Below, piece after piece: positions 1-7,512 of a stretch of DNA of 16,681 nucleotides. The notes under the pieces were generated by a model, which was not told where the DNA came from, did no database searches, and was given only the letters and a program-made list of their open reading frames with translations. The number at the start of each line of letters is the position of its first letter. Positions within the stretch are counted from its first letter, which is position 1. This stretch comes from Desulfotignum sp. (GTDB taxonomy: Bacteria > Desulfobacterota > Desulfobacteria > Desulfobacterales > Desulfobacteraceae), in NCBI GenBank assembly GCA_011390235.1, contig JAABSS010000495.1:1-16681 (forward strand), written 5' to 3'. A program made the position numbers and the translations under genes.

Positions 1-70
1 TGTGATCTTGATCCTGTTATTTCCGCAGATTGTTCTGTGGCTGCCTGACAACGTATTCGGCATACGATAG
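1..70 (+). CDS. C-terminal end of a probable TRAP transporter large permease (DctM-like), partial
   Basis: An open frame enters from the left edge and stops at TAG (68-70). It encodes a hydrophobic tail containing LLFPQIVLWLPDNVFG. Endings of the type 'P-x-(I/L)-S/V-L-W-L-P-x-x-x-F/L-G' are characteristic of DctM/SiaM-type TRAP large permeases, which move organic acids or amino-acid-like solutes across the inner membrane using a sodium gradient and a periplasmic binding protein. The stop lies 6 bp before the next ATG, so it is probably the transporter of a transport-plus-racemase operon whose remaining genes lie left of the window. Only about 22 residues are visible. The family call rests on that tail and on the neighbour, and another polytopic membrane protein is possible. 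Confidence 0.6.
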   Translation, partial: VILILLFPQIVLWLPDNVFGIR

Positions 71-76
71 AAAACC

Positions 77-1084
77 ATGAACTTTACCCACAGCATCACC
101 ACTGTCGACACCCACACCATGGGCGAGCCCACCCGGGTGGTCACTTCCGGCATCGCCCATATTTCGGGAAAACAGATGGTCGACAAAAAGAACTGGCTGG
201 CCGAAAACAAGGACCATATCCGGCAAATGCTCATGCTGGAACCCAGAGGCCACCAGGACATGTTCGGTGCCATCCTTACCGAACCGGTCACAAAAGAGGC
301 CCGGGCCGGCGTGATCTTCATGGACAGCGGCGGGTATCTGGACATGTGCGGGCACGGCAGTATGGGAGCGGTGGTGGTGCTTTTGGAAACCGGCATGCTG
401 TCTTTGGCCCCTGATGGGCAGAACCGAACCCAGACCCTGGCTCTGGACACCCCGGCCGGACTGATTCATGCCCGGGCCGTCATGGCAAACGGCCGGGTGT
501 CACAGGTGACCATTCAAAACCGGGCCTCTTTTTTCTGTGAATCCATGGAAATCCAGCTGGACAGCGGCGGGCCCATTCCAGTGGATATCGCCTATGGCGG
601 CAACTATTTTGCCCTGGTCAATGCCGATCATTTGAACCTGCCGGTGATCCCGGCCCAAATCGATGCATTGAAAAAAGTGGGGCTGGCCATCCGGACAGCG
701 GTAAACCAGCAGTTTTCCTTTTCACACCCGGTGTCGGGACTTCCGGCCACTGTCGCATTGACGGAAATTTATGAAAACACCGATCCACCCCGCAATATCG
801 TGGTATTCGGCACCGGCCAGGTGGACCGGTCCCCCTGCGGGACCGGCACCAGCGCCAAAATGGCATTTCTTCACCATAAAGGCCGGCTCAAACCCGGCGA
901 ATCCTATGCCTATCAAAGTGTGTTCGGCACACAGTTCACAGGAAAAATCGTGGAACAGACCATGGTGGGAAAATTGACCGCCATTGTGCCTGAAATCACC
1001 GGAAACGCCTGGATTACCGGATTTCATCAGTTTGTCGTGGATGAAACCGATCCCTATAAGTATGGATTCGATATTTACGAATAA
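77..1084 (+). CDS. Proline racemase / 4-hydroxyproline 2-epimerase family protein
   Basis: This is a 335-residue protein, the normal length for the proline racemase family. The N-terminus has the family opening VDTHTMGEPTRVV (residues 10-22). The first catalytic cysteine is C91 in MCGHG and the second is C254 in DRSPCGTGTSA. Having both cysteines points to an epimerase or racemase working by two-base proton exchange at C-alpha. The family's trans-3-hydroxyproline dehydratases carry Thr at the first position. The substrate is proline, trans-4-hydroxyproline or a related imino acid; the sequence alone does not choose. The ATG follows the probable TRAP permease stop by 6 bp with only a weak purine stretch (GATAGAAAA) upstream, consistent with translational coupling. 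It converges on the next gene, with a 64-bp gap in which I see no clear terminator. Confidence 0.88.
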   Translation: MNFTHSITTVDTHTMGEPTRVVTSGIAHISGKQMVDKKNWLAENKDHIRQMLMLEPRGHQDMFGAILTEPVTKEARAGVIFMDSGGYLDMCGHGSMGAVVVLLETGMLSLAPDGQNRTQTLALDTPAGLIHARAVMANGRVSQVTIQNRASFFCESMEIQLDSGGPIPVDIAYGGNYFALVNADHLNLPVIPAQIDALKKVGLAIRTAVNQQFSFSHPVSGLPATVALTEIYENTDPPRNIVVFGTGQVDRSPCGTGTSAKMAFLHHKGRLKPGESYAYQSVFGTQFTGKIVEQTMVGKLTAIVPEITGNAWITGFHQFVVDETDPYKYGFDIYE

Positions 1085-1148
1085 CCCGGCTTTTCAAACC
1101 CCATTCCAAAAAAAGATTGCTACCCTGACAGGCCTGCATCGGCACCAG

Positions 1149-3545
1149 TTACTTTGGTGACATCAAAACCGTGGCAGCCCAGGCCGTGCCATACATGCCG
1201 GCCCCCGCGGCCATGACGGCAGCAAAGCCGAATTCTATGGCAATGATGGTTGCCAGCACCACACTGATAACCGAACAGCACCCGTTGATGGACCAGGCCC
1301 AGCTGATGTTCAATGGATTGGTTCTCCGGGCCAGGCGCAGTCCCAGGGGAAACGGCATTCCCATCAACAGGGACAATGGCGCGATAAACAACAGGCCAAA
1401 CACGATTTTCACCGGAAAAGCCAGGTCAATGGTCTGATGTAAGAGGGGTGTCAGCACAACCATGTACACGACCGCCCCGGCCGCAATGGACAAAACACAC
1501 CCCATGATGGTCCGGCGGGTTGATGACAGGTGCGAAGACAAATAACTGCCCACACCCGAAAAAATCAGCACCCCGCTTATCACGGCTGCCGCCGCATATA
1601 TTGGGTTGCCGAAATACAGGACAAACCGCTGAATCAGCACCATCTCAATGCCCATGAACCCCAGTCCCAGCGCAGCAAAATATACGGCTGTCCACCATTT
1701 GTGGTACCCTTCCCACCTGCGGACAACCAGCGGCAGCACGATCAGGACCACGGCAAAGATGCTCACCTGAATAAAGGTCATCATGAGCAGCAGGTAGCCC
1801 AGCTCCAGAAAAGGAATGGAAGCTGTGGTAAAAAATTCTTTCAGATGCAGCAGATCCGCCAGTTTCAGAAATTGCGAAAAATACGGCTTGTCTTCAACGG
1901 CAGGGGCAATATTAAATTCATACCGGCGGATAAAATCCGCTTTTTTCTCGCCCATCAATCGATCCACAAAGGTAAAAAAATCCTGGTCCTGTAATTTGTT
2001 GAACCGGATACGTTCCGCTTTGCCGATATCGGGCAGCAGCACCGGATCAAAGTTCATTTCCAGGGCAAATTCTCTTACCAGCGCTGTCTGCTGTGATGTA
2101 AACGCCGATCTTTTCACAACAAGACCAACCATGTTCCAGCTGCGCACCGCCACAATATGATTTTCCAGGCGGTCAATACCATTGGATTCCAGCATGGACA
2201 CCAACGTTGCAACAAGGCGCAGGGGGGTGCGCACCGGATAATCCAGCCAGGCGGCCACGCTGATCATGCCGTTATCGGACAACCGTTCCCACATCAGTGC
2301 AAACGCCTTTTGGGTCAGATGGTATTGTTCATTGAGGGCATACAACCCGGATGACCCGCCAAAGGCATCCAGCACCGGCAGCACGATCAGGTCATGATCC
2401 TGCCGGGATGAGACCAGGTAGGTGTAATCATCCTTTGGGACAACGTTTACCTTTGGGTGCGAATACACTGATGCCGCCCCATAAAGAGCGTGCATCAGCT
2501 GCGGGATCACCGGATTTTTTTCAAGGGCTGTAATATGATCCGGGCCATGGGAAACCGCCTGTGACACCAGACTGCCAGTGCCGGAAGACAGACACAAAAT
2601 GGTTTCAGGATTCTGTATGCGAAAGGCAAGCCCCATGGGGGAAAAATCAAGAATATGCCGGCCGCCTGTGAGACGCTGCTGCTGGATGTCAAACACCGGA
2701 CCCAGCCATTCCCCATTCACAAAAACCGCATCCACCCGGGGAATTTTCTGGTCAAACTGCAGGCTGACCCCGGGTGCATGCCGCAAAACAGGAGAGGAGA
2801 CCACCTGGATAAACCCGAAAGGGGTGGGTTGAGCACGGATAATCCGTGCTTCTGGCAGCTGCAAGGTCTTGCTGATGCCTTTATATTCAGACACCAAAAG
2901 TGCCGGCGGGACAATGAAAAAAAACACCATCACCCCCAGGACAACCAGAGTGAAAACGTGCAATACCCGATGTTGTTGCCCGAAAACGATGGCTGCTGCA
3001 AAAGGCAGTATTGCCATGGCCCCGGGCAGCTCAGAAGGGGTAAATATCCAGAAAAAAAACAGGGTTCCCATTCCACCGATGCCTGAACCCACCAGGTTGA
3101 CAAAATAAAATCTGCCGATTTTTTCCATATTGTTGATCAATATCAGGCCGATGGCCAGCCCGCTGCAGAAAAACGGGATGAACAATACCAGGTAGGTGGC
3201 GCTGAGGCGGAATACATGCACCGGGTGGGAAAAAAGCAGCATGGCATCCAGGCGGAAAGGTGCCCATTGACACAGGCTGACGCAGATGGTCATGAAAAAA
3301 GCACTGGCCAGCATGGCACCGGCAATGACAGGGCTGCTGTGTTTCATGATCCAGGGGCGGCACACCGTGATAAAGGTGCCGGAGGCCCCGAATCCCAGCA
3401 ATGCCACAGATATCACCATAAAGGCGAAATGATTCCACTGGGTGTTGGAAAAATACCACATCAGGGCCAGTTGAAACCCGATGACAGCGGCGGAAACCAG
3501 TCCCAGGGCAATCTGCTGACGAAAGATACCCTTATTTTTCGTCAC
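1149..3545 (-). CDS. Polytopic membrane protein with spermidine-synthase-like central domain
   Basis: This is an ~800-residue integral membrane protein in three blocks (numbering from a TTG at 3563). Block one is about six hydrophobic segments in residues 15-220, starting IALGLVSAAVIGFQLALMW. Block two is a soluble Rossmann-like region, about 240-570, resembling spermidine/spermine synthases: SSGTGSL (326-332), ALEKNP (346-351), KDDYTYL, and the family-like YALNEQYHLTQKAF (408-421). Block three is another set of membrane helices, with GLGFMGIEMVLIQRF and GNPIYAAAAVISG, as in uncharacterised 'fused membrane/SpeE-like' proteins. The canonical SAM motif (G-x-G-x-G, acidic D/E-x-D) is altered, so polyamine synthesis should not be assumed and the role is unknown. 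The start is uncertain: there is no good Shine-Dalgarno. GTG at 3545 or TTG at 3563, both overlapping the end of the upstream pcm gene, are the candidates. Overlap suggests co-translation with pcm. Confidence 0.78.
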   Translation of the reverse strand: MTKNKGIFRQQIALGLVSAAVIGFQLALMWYFSNTQWNHFAFMVISVALLGFGASGTFITVCRPWIMKHSSPVIAGAMLASAFFMTICVSLCQWAPFRLDAMLLFSHPVHVFRLSATYLVLFIPFFCSGLAIGLILINNMEKIGRFYFVNLVGSGIGGMGTLFFFWIFTPSELPGAMAILPFAAAIVFGQQHRVLHVFTLVVLGVMVFFFIVPPALLVSEYKGISKTLQLPEARIIRAQPTPFGFIQVVSSPVLRHAPGVSLQFDQKIPRVDAVFVNGEWLGPVFDIQQQRLTGGRHILDFSPMGLAFRIQNPETILCLSSGTGSLVSQAVSHGPDHITALEKNPVIPQLMHALYGAASVYSHPKVNVVPKDDYTYLVSSRQDHDLIVLPVLDAFGGSSGLYALNEQYHLTQKAFALMWERLSDNGMISVAAWLDYPVRTPLRLVATLVSMLESNGIDRLENHIVAVRSWNMVGLVVKRSAFTSQQTALVREFALEMNFDPVLLPDIGKAERIRFNKLQDQDFFTFVDRLMGEKKADFIRRYEFNIAPAVEDKPYFSQFLKLADLLHLKEFFTTASIPFLELGYLLLMMTFIQVSIFAVVLIVLPLVVRRWEGYHKWWTAVYFAALGLGFMGIEMVLIQRFVLYFGNPIYAAAAVISGVLIFSGVGSYLSSHLSSTRRTIMGCVLSIAAGAVVYMVVLTPLLHQTIDLAFPVKIVFGLLFIAPLSLLMGMPFPLGLRLARRTNPLNISWAWSINGCCSVISVVLATIIAIEFGFAAVMAAGAGMYGTAWAATVLMSPK

Positions 3546-4230
3546 TGCGGGTAAACGGGACAAAGCGCACCGGAAAAAGCGCCCGGGTTGTGATGTCGTC
3601 GCCTTTTTTGGTCACCAGCATCAGCTGCTGGGTCAGGAAAGGCGACCCCACCGGAATGACCATTTTACCCCCCGGTTTCAACTGGGCCAGCAACGGCGGC
3701 GGGATATATTCGGCGGCCGCGGTTACGACAATGGCATCAAAGGGCGCATGTTCTTCCCATCCATAATACCCGTCCCCATGCTTAATCCGTATATTGTCAT
3801 AAGACAGCTGTTCGATATTTTTTCGGGCCCGGTCCGCCAGGGGGGCGATGATTTCAATGGAAAAGACCATGTCCACAATCTGTGCCAGAACCGCTGCCTG
3901 GTATCCTGACCCGGTGCCGATTTCCAGCACGTGCTGGCCTTTTTCCGGACCGATGATCTGTGTCATATACCCCACAATATAGGGCTGTGAAATGGTCTGG
4001 CCGTAACCGATAGGCAATGGCCGGTCATGGTAGGCATAGGCCTGCTGGGAATCGGGAACAAAAAGGTGCCTGGGAACCATGCGCATGGCATCAAGGGTGG
4101 CTTTGTCCGACACATCCCGCCCGGCTATCTGGCGGGTTACCATCTCCTGGCGTTTGTTTTCAAACCCCTGGGCGGGAAACACAAACAACAAAAGGGCTGC
4201 CCATGTGATCAGCATTGTTTTTTTGCGCAT
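3532..4230 (-). CDS. pcm: Protein-L-isoaspartate O-methyltransferase with N-terminal signal peptide
   Basis: This 232-residue enzyme methylates L-isoaspartyl residues using SAM, which starts repair of aged proteins. Family marks are MVPRHLFVP (51-59), PIGYGQTISQPYIVGYMTQ (73-91), SAM motif I VLEIGTGSGYQAAVLA (101-116), and KPGGKMVIPVG near the C-terminus. The first ~22 residues are a typical Sec signal: a basic start MRKK, a hydrophobic core ITWAALLLFVF, then a small-residue site at PAQG. It should therefore be exported or tethered, whereas classical Pcm is cytoplasmic. The ATG at 4230 is preceded by a strong GGGAGGGTGAT ribosome site, so the leader is really translated. It overlaps the membrane-protein gene downstream. 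Catalytic identity is secure; location outside the cytoplasm is inferred from the leader. Confidence 0.92.
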   Translation of the reverse strand: MRKKTMLITWAALLLFVFPAQGFENKRQEMVTRQIAGRDVSDKATLDAMRMVPRHLFVPDSQQAYAYHDRPLPIGYGQTISQPYIVGYMTQIIGPEKGQHVLEIGTGSGYQAAVLAQIVDMVFSIEIIAPLADRARKNIEQLSYDNIRIKHGDGYYGWEEHAPFDAIVVTAAAEYIPPPLLAQLKPGGKMVIPVGSPFLTQQLMLVTKKGDDITTRALFPVRFVPFTRSDEK

Positions 4231-4255
4231 ATCACCCTCCCCTGTTATTTATTTA

Positions 4256-4285
4256 AATGTAATTTTTTTGTCATCCGGATGTCAA
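4256..4285 (-). promoter_or_regulatory. Candidate sigma70-type promoter for pcm
   Basis: Reading the minus strand, TTGACA (4285-4280) is followed after 18 bp by TACATT (4261-4256), a perfect -35 and a 4/6 -10 box, about 25 bp upstream of the pcm start codon. The spacer and the stretch down to the gene are AT-rich. Predicted by eye only. Confidence 0.4.
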
Positions 4286-4407
4286 CCATGAAAATCAGAC
4301 TGGAGAAAACCCATCCGAAAATATGGGTCTGCGCTGCCTGACCACACGCAGAAACATTAAAAATCATCTATCAGACAGGCAACTGACTTTTTTTAAACCA
4401 CAAAGAT

Positions 4408-4448
4408 CACGAAAAGCACGAAGAAAGGGTCTCTTCGTGCTTTTCGTG
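4408..4448. repeat. Perfect 17-bp inverted repeat in the pcm/methyltransferase intergenic region
   Basis: The left arm CACGAAAAGCACGAAGA (4408-4424) and its exact reverse complement (4432-4448) flank a 7-base loop AAGGGTC. To its left is AACCACAAAGAT, so the element reads like the dispersed 'ACCACAAAG...CACGAA' palindromes found in many proteobacterial genomes. It lies at the downstream end of the large minus-strand operon and could stop or stabilise its message. However, no U-run follows it directly on either strand, so a classical intrinsic terminator is not supported. The rest of the 307-bp gap (4231-4537) holds the pcm promoter candidate and nothing else that I recognise. Confidence 0.75.
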
Positions 4449-4537
4449 TCAAAATAACTTGACGGCCCTGAGGACCTGAAATAGATGGATTGACGGTTAG
4501 AAAGAATTCACCGTGGCCGGTATCCAGGTTTAAAAAA

Positions 4538-5971
4538 TCACTGCGCTTTTTTCTGCTGCAGGGCCCTGTCAACTATCTCATCAATGGCTGCAGCCTGTTT
4601 TTCCGTCACAAGCATCTGAGGCTCTTTTTCCAGCATGGTCAAGGTCTGTTCCAATGCCTTGTCCCGGATGGTTTTCGCGCCTTTGGATTCCCATTTTTCC
4701 CAGTTATCATGGTCAAACAGATCCGAATGCCACAGCTCGGTCTTGAAATGCGCAAACGTATGTTTAGAACCCAGCAGGTTGCCACCGGGACCGGCTTGGG
4801 CAACAGCATCCTGAGCAAGGGTGTCGGCATTGATTGGAATATCACGCATGGCATGGCGGATAAAGGCCATGCAGTCGTTACAGAACACCATGTCCGCATA
4901 ATCCACCACCATGTCCGTGTCCAGCTGCATCCCATCCATGAGATCCGCCCTCAGGGAGGTCAGGGTCCCCACCATACCGGTTTCAAACCCGGCCTGGGCA
5001 TCCAGGATTTTGGCATCCCGCAGCATGGAGGGCATGCGCACCGGCAGGTCCAGATACTGCCCCATCTGAGCCATGGCCACCTTTAAAACGGCAAACTCCG
5101 GCCCTGCCATGGAAATATTGGAGGTCTGCATGTTCATGCCCCTGGCAAAACTGGTGTACACAATGGGCGCACCCGGTGACACCAGCTGGGACAGGGTGAT
5201 ACAGGCCAGAATTTCCGCATGGGCCTGGGCCACCATGCCGGGAATGGTCACCGGCCCTGTGTTGCCCAGGATCGGACCGGAACTGAGCATGATGGGAATA
5301 TGGTGCTGGTTCATGGCCATCATGGCTTCCAACGATTCCAGGTCCATGCCCAGGGGCGGCAGGGTCAGCACCCACCCGGAAATAAAAGGCCGTTTTAAAA
5401 ACGCTTCCCTGGAGCCGGCCGCCACTGCGCCCATGTCAATGGCATCCAACACCCCCTGCTCTCCTAAGACCCCGCCGGTGATATGCTTGGTGGTGTGCTT
5501 TATGCACCCGGCCCAGGTGTACCAGTCACACACCCGGTGGTCCACATCCTGGGGGGTGACAGGCCCGCCGGACACCCGGACATGTGCCAGTTTATCCGAC
5601 AGGTGAACCAGCCGGGCCAGATCCGCCATGGAAGCCGGCCGCTTATCCCCGGACCAGGGATCGATCACGCTGGTGGCCATGGTCATGCAGGCCAGGCCCG
5701 GATCATGGTTTTCAAAGGTCACATCCCGGTCCGGATCAAGGGCGCACAGGCGCAGCGCTTTTCGCTTGATGGTGGTATCCAGTGCCTTTGTAACCAGATC
5801 CTCTCCTATGGACACGATATCCTTGTCCCGGATTTTTGCCCCTGCCCTGTCAAAAATCTCCAGGGCCTTAGGGGAAGGAAACCGCATGCCCACATCCCGT
5901 AAAATTTTCAAGGCAGTCTCGTGAAGGGTATCAATTTCTTTTGCAGACAGATACGCTAGGGACAGTTTCAT
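4538..5971 (-). CDS. MttB-superfamily (trimethylamine methyltransferase-like, non-pyrrolysine) corrinoid methyltransferase
   Basis: This is a 477-residue protein of usual family length. Members take a methyl group from trimethylamine or quaternary amines such as glycine betaine, proline betaine or carnitine and pass it to a corrinoid protein. The family core is visible at 231-272: SGPILGNTGPVTIPGM, then AHAEILACITLSQLVSPGAP, with PSMLRDAKILDAQAGFE at 314-330. There is no in-frame amber codon and the gene ends in TGA, so this is not a pyrrolysine enzyme of the classical trimethylamine type. The start at 5971 is chosen because it has an AGGGAGG ribosome site and overlaps the preceding FAD-subunit stop by four bases (ATGA). 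An upstream in-frame ATG (6097) would add 42 non-family residues. No corrinoid protein or MtrH-type partner is in the window, so these must be elsewhere. The substrate is unknown. Confidence 0.88.
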   Translation of the reverse strand: MKLSLAYLSAKEIDTLHETALKILRDVGMRFPSPKALEIFDRAGAKIRDKDIVSIGEDLVTKALDTTIKRKALRLCALDPDRDVTFENHDPGLACMTMATSVIDPWSGDKRPASMADLARLVHLSDKLAHVRVSGGPVTPQDVDHRVCDWYTWAGCIKHTTKHITGGVLGEQGVLDAIDMGAVAAGSREAFLKRPFISGWVLTLPPLGMDLESLEAMMAMNQHHIPIMLSSGPILGNTGPVTIPGMVAQAHAEILACITLSQLVSPGAPIVYTSFARGMNMQTSNISMAGPEFAVLKVAMAQMGQYLDLPVRMPSMLRDAKILDAQAGFETGMVGTLTSLRADLMDGMQLDTDMVVDYADMVFCNDCMAFIRHAMRDIPINADTLAQDAVAQAGPGGNLLGSKHTFAHFKTELWHSDLFDHDNWEKWESKGAKTIRDKALEQTLTMLEKEPQMLVTEKQAAAIDEIVDRALQQKKAQ

Positions 5972-6909
5972 TTCAGGGCCTCCCTGCAGGCAAGTATGGA
6001 CCGTTTCACCAAAGTCCGGGCCACATCCTTTCTGTATTCTTTTGAACTGCGCAGATCGGAAATCGGGGATATGGCCTGGGCTGCCATTCTGGCGCATTCA
6101 GCTATCACCTGGTCATCCAAGGGTTTTCCTTCCAGAAACTGTTCCGCCTCAGCCACCCGCACCGGGGTGGGGGCCACCGACCCCAAAGCAATTCTGGCGG
6201 TGTCACAGACCCCGTTGGATATGGTTACCCTGACAGCAGCCGATACAACGGAAATAATCACTGCGGTCCGGGTACCGATTTTCTGGAACCAGGCCGCTTC
6301 ATTGGCTTTTTTTACCGGAATGCAGATATGGGTCAGGACCTGGCCCGAGGTCAGCACTGACCGGCCGGGTCCTTTGAAAAAATCGGTGAGCAGCACCTTG
6401 TGTTCTCCTTGGGCATCCTGGATTATCACCCAGGCATCTGACACCAGCAGGGGCGGTACTGTGTCTGCGGCCGGAGAGGCCATGCAGATATTGCCGCCCA
6501 TGGTGGCGGTATTGCGCACCTGCAAAGAGGCCATCTGCGCCACTGCCTGTGCCAGCACCGGACAGTGGACTTTTACCTCCGGTGACTCCAGGATACGGGT
6601 TAAACTGACCCCGGCCCCGATTTTCAGCACATCATCTGTTTTTTCTATCTGATTGAGTACCGGCATTTTTGATATATCAATGAGATTGAGTTCCTGGTCA
6701 AAGCACCACCGTCCGGTCCTGACAGACGGAATAAAATCGGTGCACCCGGCCACCACCCTGGCACTGGTCCCGTGGGCATCAACCATGGATAGAAGGTCGC
6801 TGATCTCTTTTGGAGAATGGTACACAAGATCCGGCATGGCCCTGGATCCGATAAAATTTTTCATGACACTGTTTTCCATGGCATTGTTTCCTGCGCTGTT
6901 GTCCGGCAT
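5968..6909 (-). CDS. FAD-binding subunit of a molybdenum hydroxylase (xanthine dehydrogenase / CO dehydrogenase medium-chain type)
   Basis: This 313-residue chain has the two FAD-binding stretches of the family: VVAGCTDF (52-59, usually V-A-G-G-T-D-L) and TMGGNICMASPAADTVPPLL (136-155). It also has the C-terminal EYRKDVARTLVKRSI type end. It accepts electrons from the 2Fe-2S subunit and passes them to NAD or another carrier. The start at 6909 is preferred because AAGGGGGT lies 7 bp upstream. A longer in-frame ATG at 7011 would overlap the 2Fe-2S gene and add a tail unlike the family. It sits 37 bp after the 2Fe-2S gene and overlaps the methyltransferase gene by 4 bp, so methyl transfer and ring oxidation are translated together. 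The Gly-to-Cys change in the first FAD motif (C56) is unusual but does not look disabling. Confidence 0.9.
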   Translation of the reverse strand: MPDNSAGNNAMENSVMKNFIGSRAMPDLVYHSPKEISDLLSMVDAHGTSARVVAGCTDFIPSVRTGRWCFDQELNLIDISKMPVLNQIEKTDDVLKIGAGVSLTRILESPEVKVHCPVLAQAVAQMASLQVRNTATMGGNICMASPAADTVPPLLVSDAWVIIQDAQGEHKVLLTDFFKGPGRSVLTSGQVLTHICIPVKKANEAAWFQKIGTRTAVIISVVSAAVRVTISNGVCDTARIALGSVAPTPVRVAEAEQFLEGKPLDDQVIAECARMAAQAISPISDLRSSKEYRKDVARTLVKRSILACREALK

Positions 6910-6946
6910 ATTTACCCCCTTTGTGAAACGCGCTGTTTCATTTTTT

Positions 6947-7435
6947 CTACCACCATTCACCGGCAAGTTTTGCCTTCTGGGCGGTATGCACCGATTTGAT
7001 GATATTGACATACCCGGTGCACCGGCAAAGGTTTCCCTCCAGGGTTTTGCGGATCACCTGGTCGGTGAGCAGATTGTCTCCTGCCCGGTTGATGAGGGCA
7101 TAGGCGTTCATGAGCATCCCCGGGGTGCAGAAACCGCACTGGATCCCCAGCTCGTCTGTAAAGGCTTTCATCAGGGGATGGGGTTTTCCGTTTTTCACCA
7201 GGCCTTCCGAGGTCAACACAGATGCCCCCTGTACCGAGGCAGCCAGCACCAGGCAGGCGTTCACCGGTTCATCATTGAGCAGCACGGTGCAGGCCCCGCA
7301 TTCCCCTTCTTCACAGCTGCGGTGGACACTGGTCATGCCCCCCTGGTTTCTCAGCACTTCCAGCAGTGTCTGGCGGGCATCTATCTCAAGGGTTGTCTGC
7401 TGGTTATTCAACATAAATGTCAATGGCATTTTCAT
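6947..7435 (-). CDS. [2Fe-2S] subunit of a molybdenum hydroxylase
   Basis: This is a 162-residue small chain carrying two [2Fe-2S] centres. The plant-ferredoxin-type N-terminal domain has C41, C46, C49 (RSCEEGECGACTV) and C61 (NACL). The helical C-terminal domain has C100 and C103 (QCGFCTPG) and C137 and C139 (LCRCTGY). All eight ligands are present. It relays electrons from the Mo cofactor to FAD. ATG 7435 has GGGAG about 10 bp upstream; ATG 7429 is a possible alternative two codons in. The gene order Mo chain, 2Fe-2S, FAD is found in many bacterial operons for hydroxylases of heterocycles. Confidence 0.95.
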   Translation of the reverse strand: MKMPLTFMLNNQQTTLEIDARQTLLEVLRNQGGMTSVHRSCEEGECGACTVLLNDEPVNACLVLAASVQGASVLTSEGLVKNGKPHPLMKAFTDELGIQCGFCTPGMLMNAYALINRAGDNLLTDQVIRKTLEGNLCRCTGYVNIIKSVHTAQKAKLAGEWW

Positions 7436-7468
7436 GGGTTCTGATCTCCCTGACCATGGGTCGACTGC

Positions 7469-7500
7469 AAAAAATTATTTTTTCATGCCGGGTTTTCCCG
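7469..7500 (-). other. Small hairpin plus A/T palindrome between Mo and 2Fe-2S subunit genes
   Basis: In the 77-bp gap the transcript would carry CGGGAAAACCCG (7500-7489; 4-bp stem, AAAA loop) and then an A6-T-AA-T6 palindrome (7483-7469). This could tune relative expression or mark an RNA-processing site. The first stem is short, so a full terminator is unlikely. Confidence 0.25.
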
Positions 7501-7512
7501 ATTTTCAAGATG

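Noticed and set aside
1085..1160. Terminator between the converging genes (CACCA...TGGTG, 1143-1159)
   Set aside because: The stem is only 5 bp with a 7-base loop and no U-run, and it lies over the end of the minus-strand gene.
4538..5971. Possible pyrrolysine (amber read-through) as in trimethylamine methyltransferase
   Set aside because: The family-length frame has no internal TAG and ends at TGA.
6653..7444. 263-residue + strand frame spanning the FAD and 2Fe-2S genes
   Set aside because: It is antisense across two well-supported genes and low in recognisable features.
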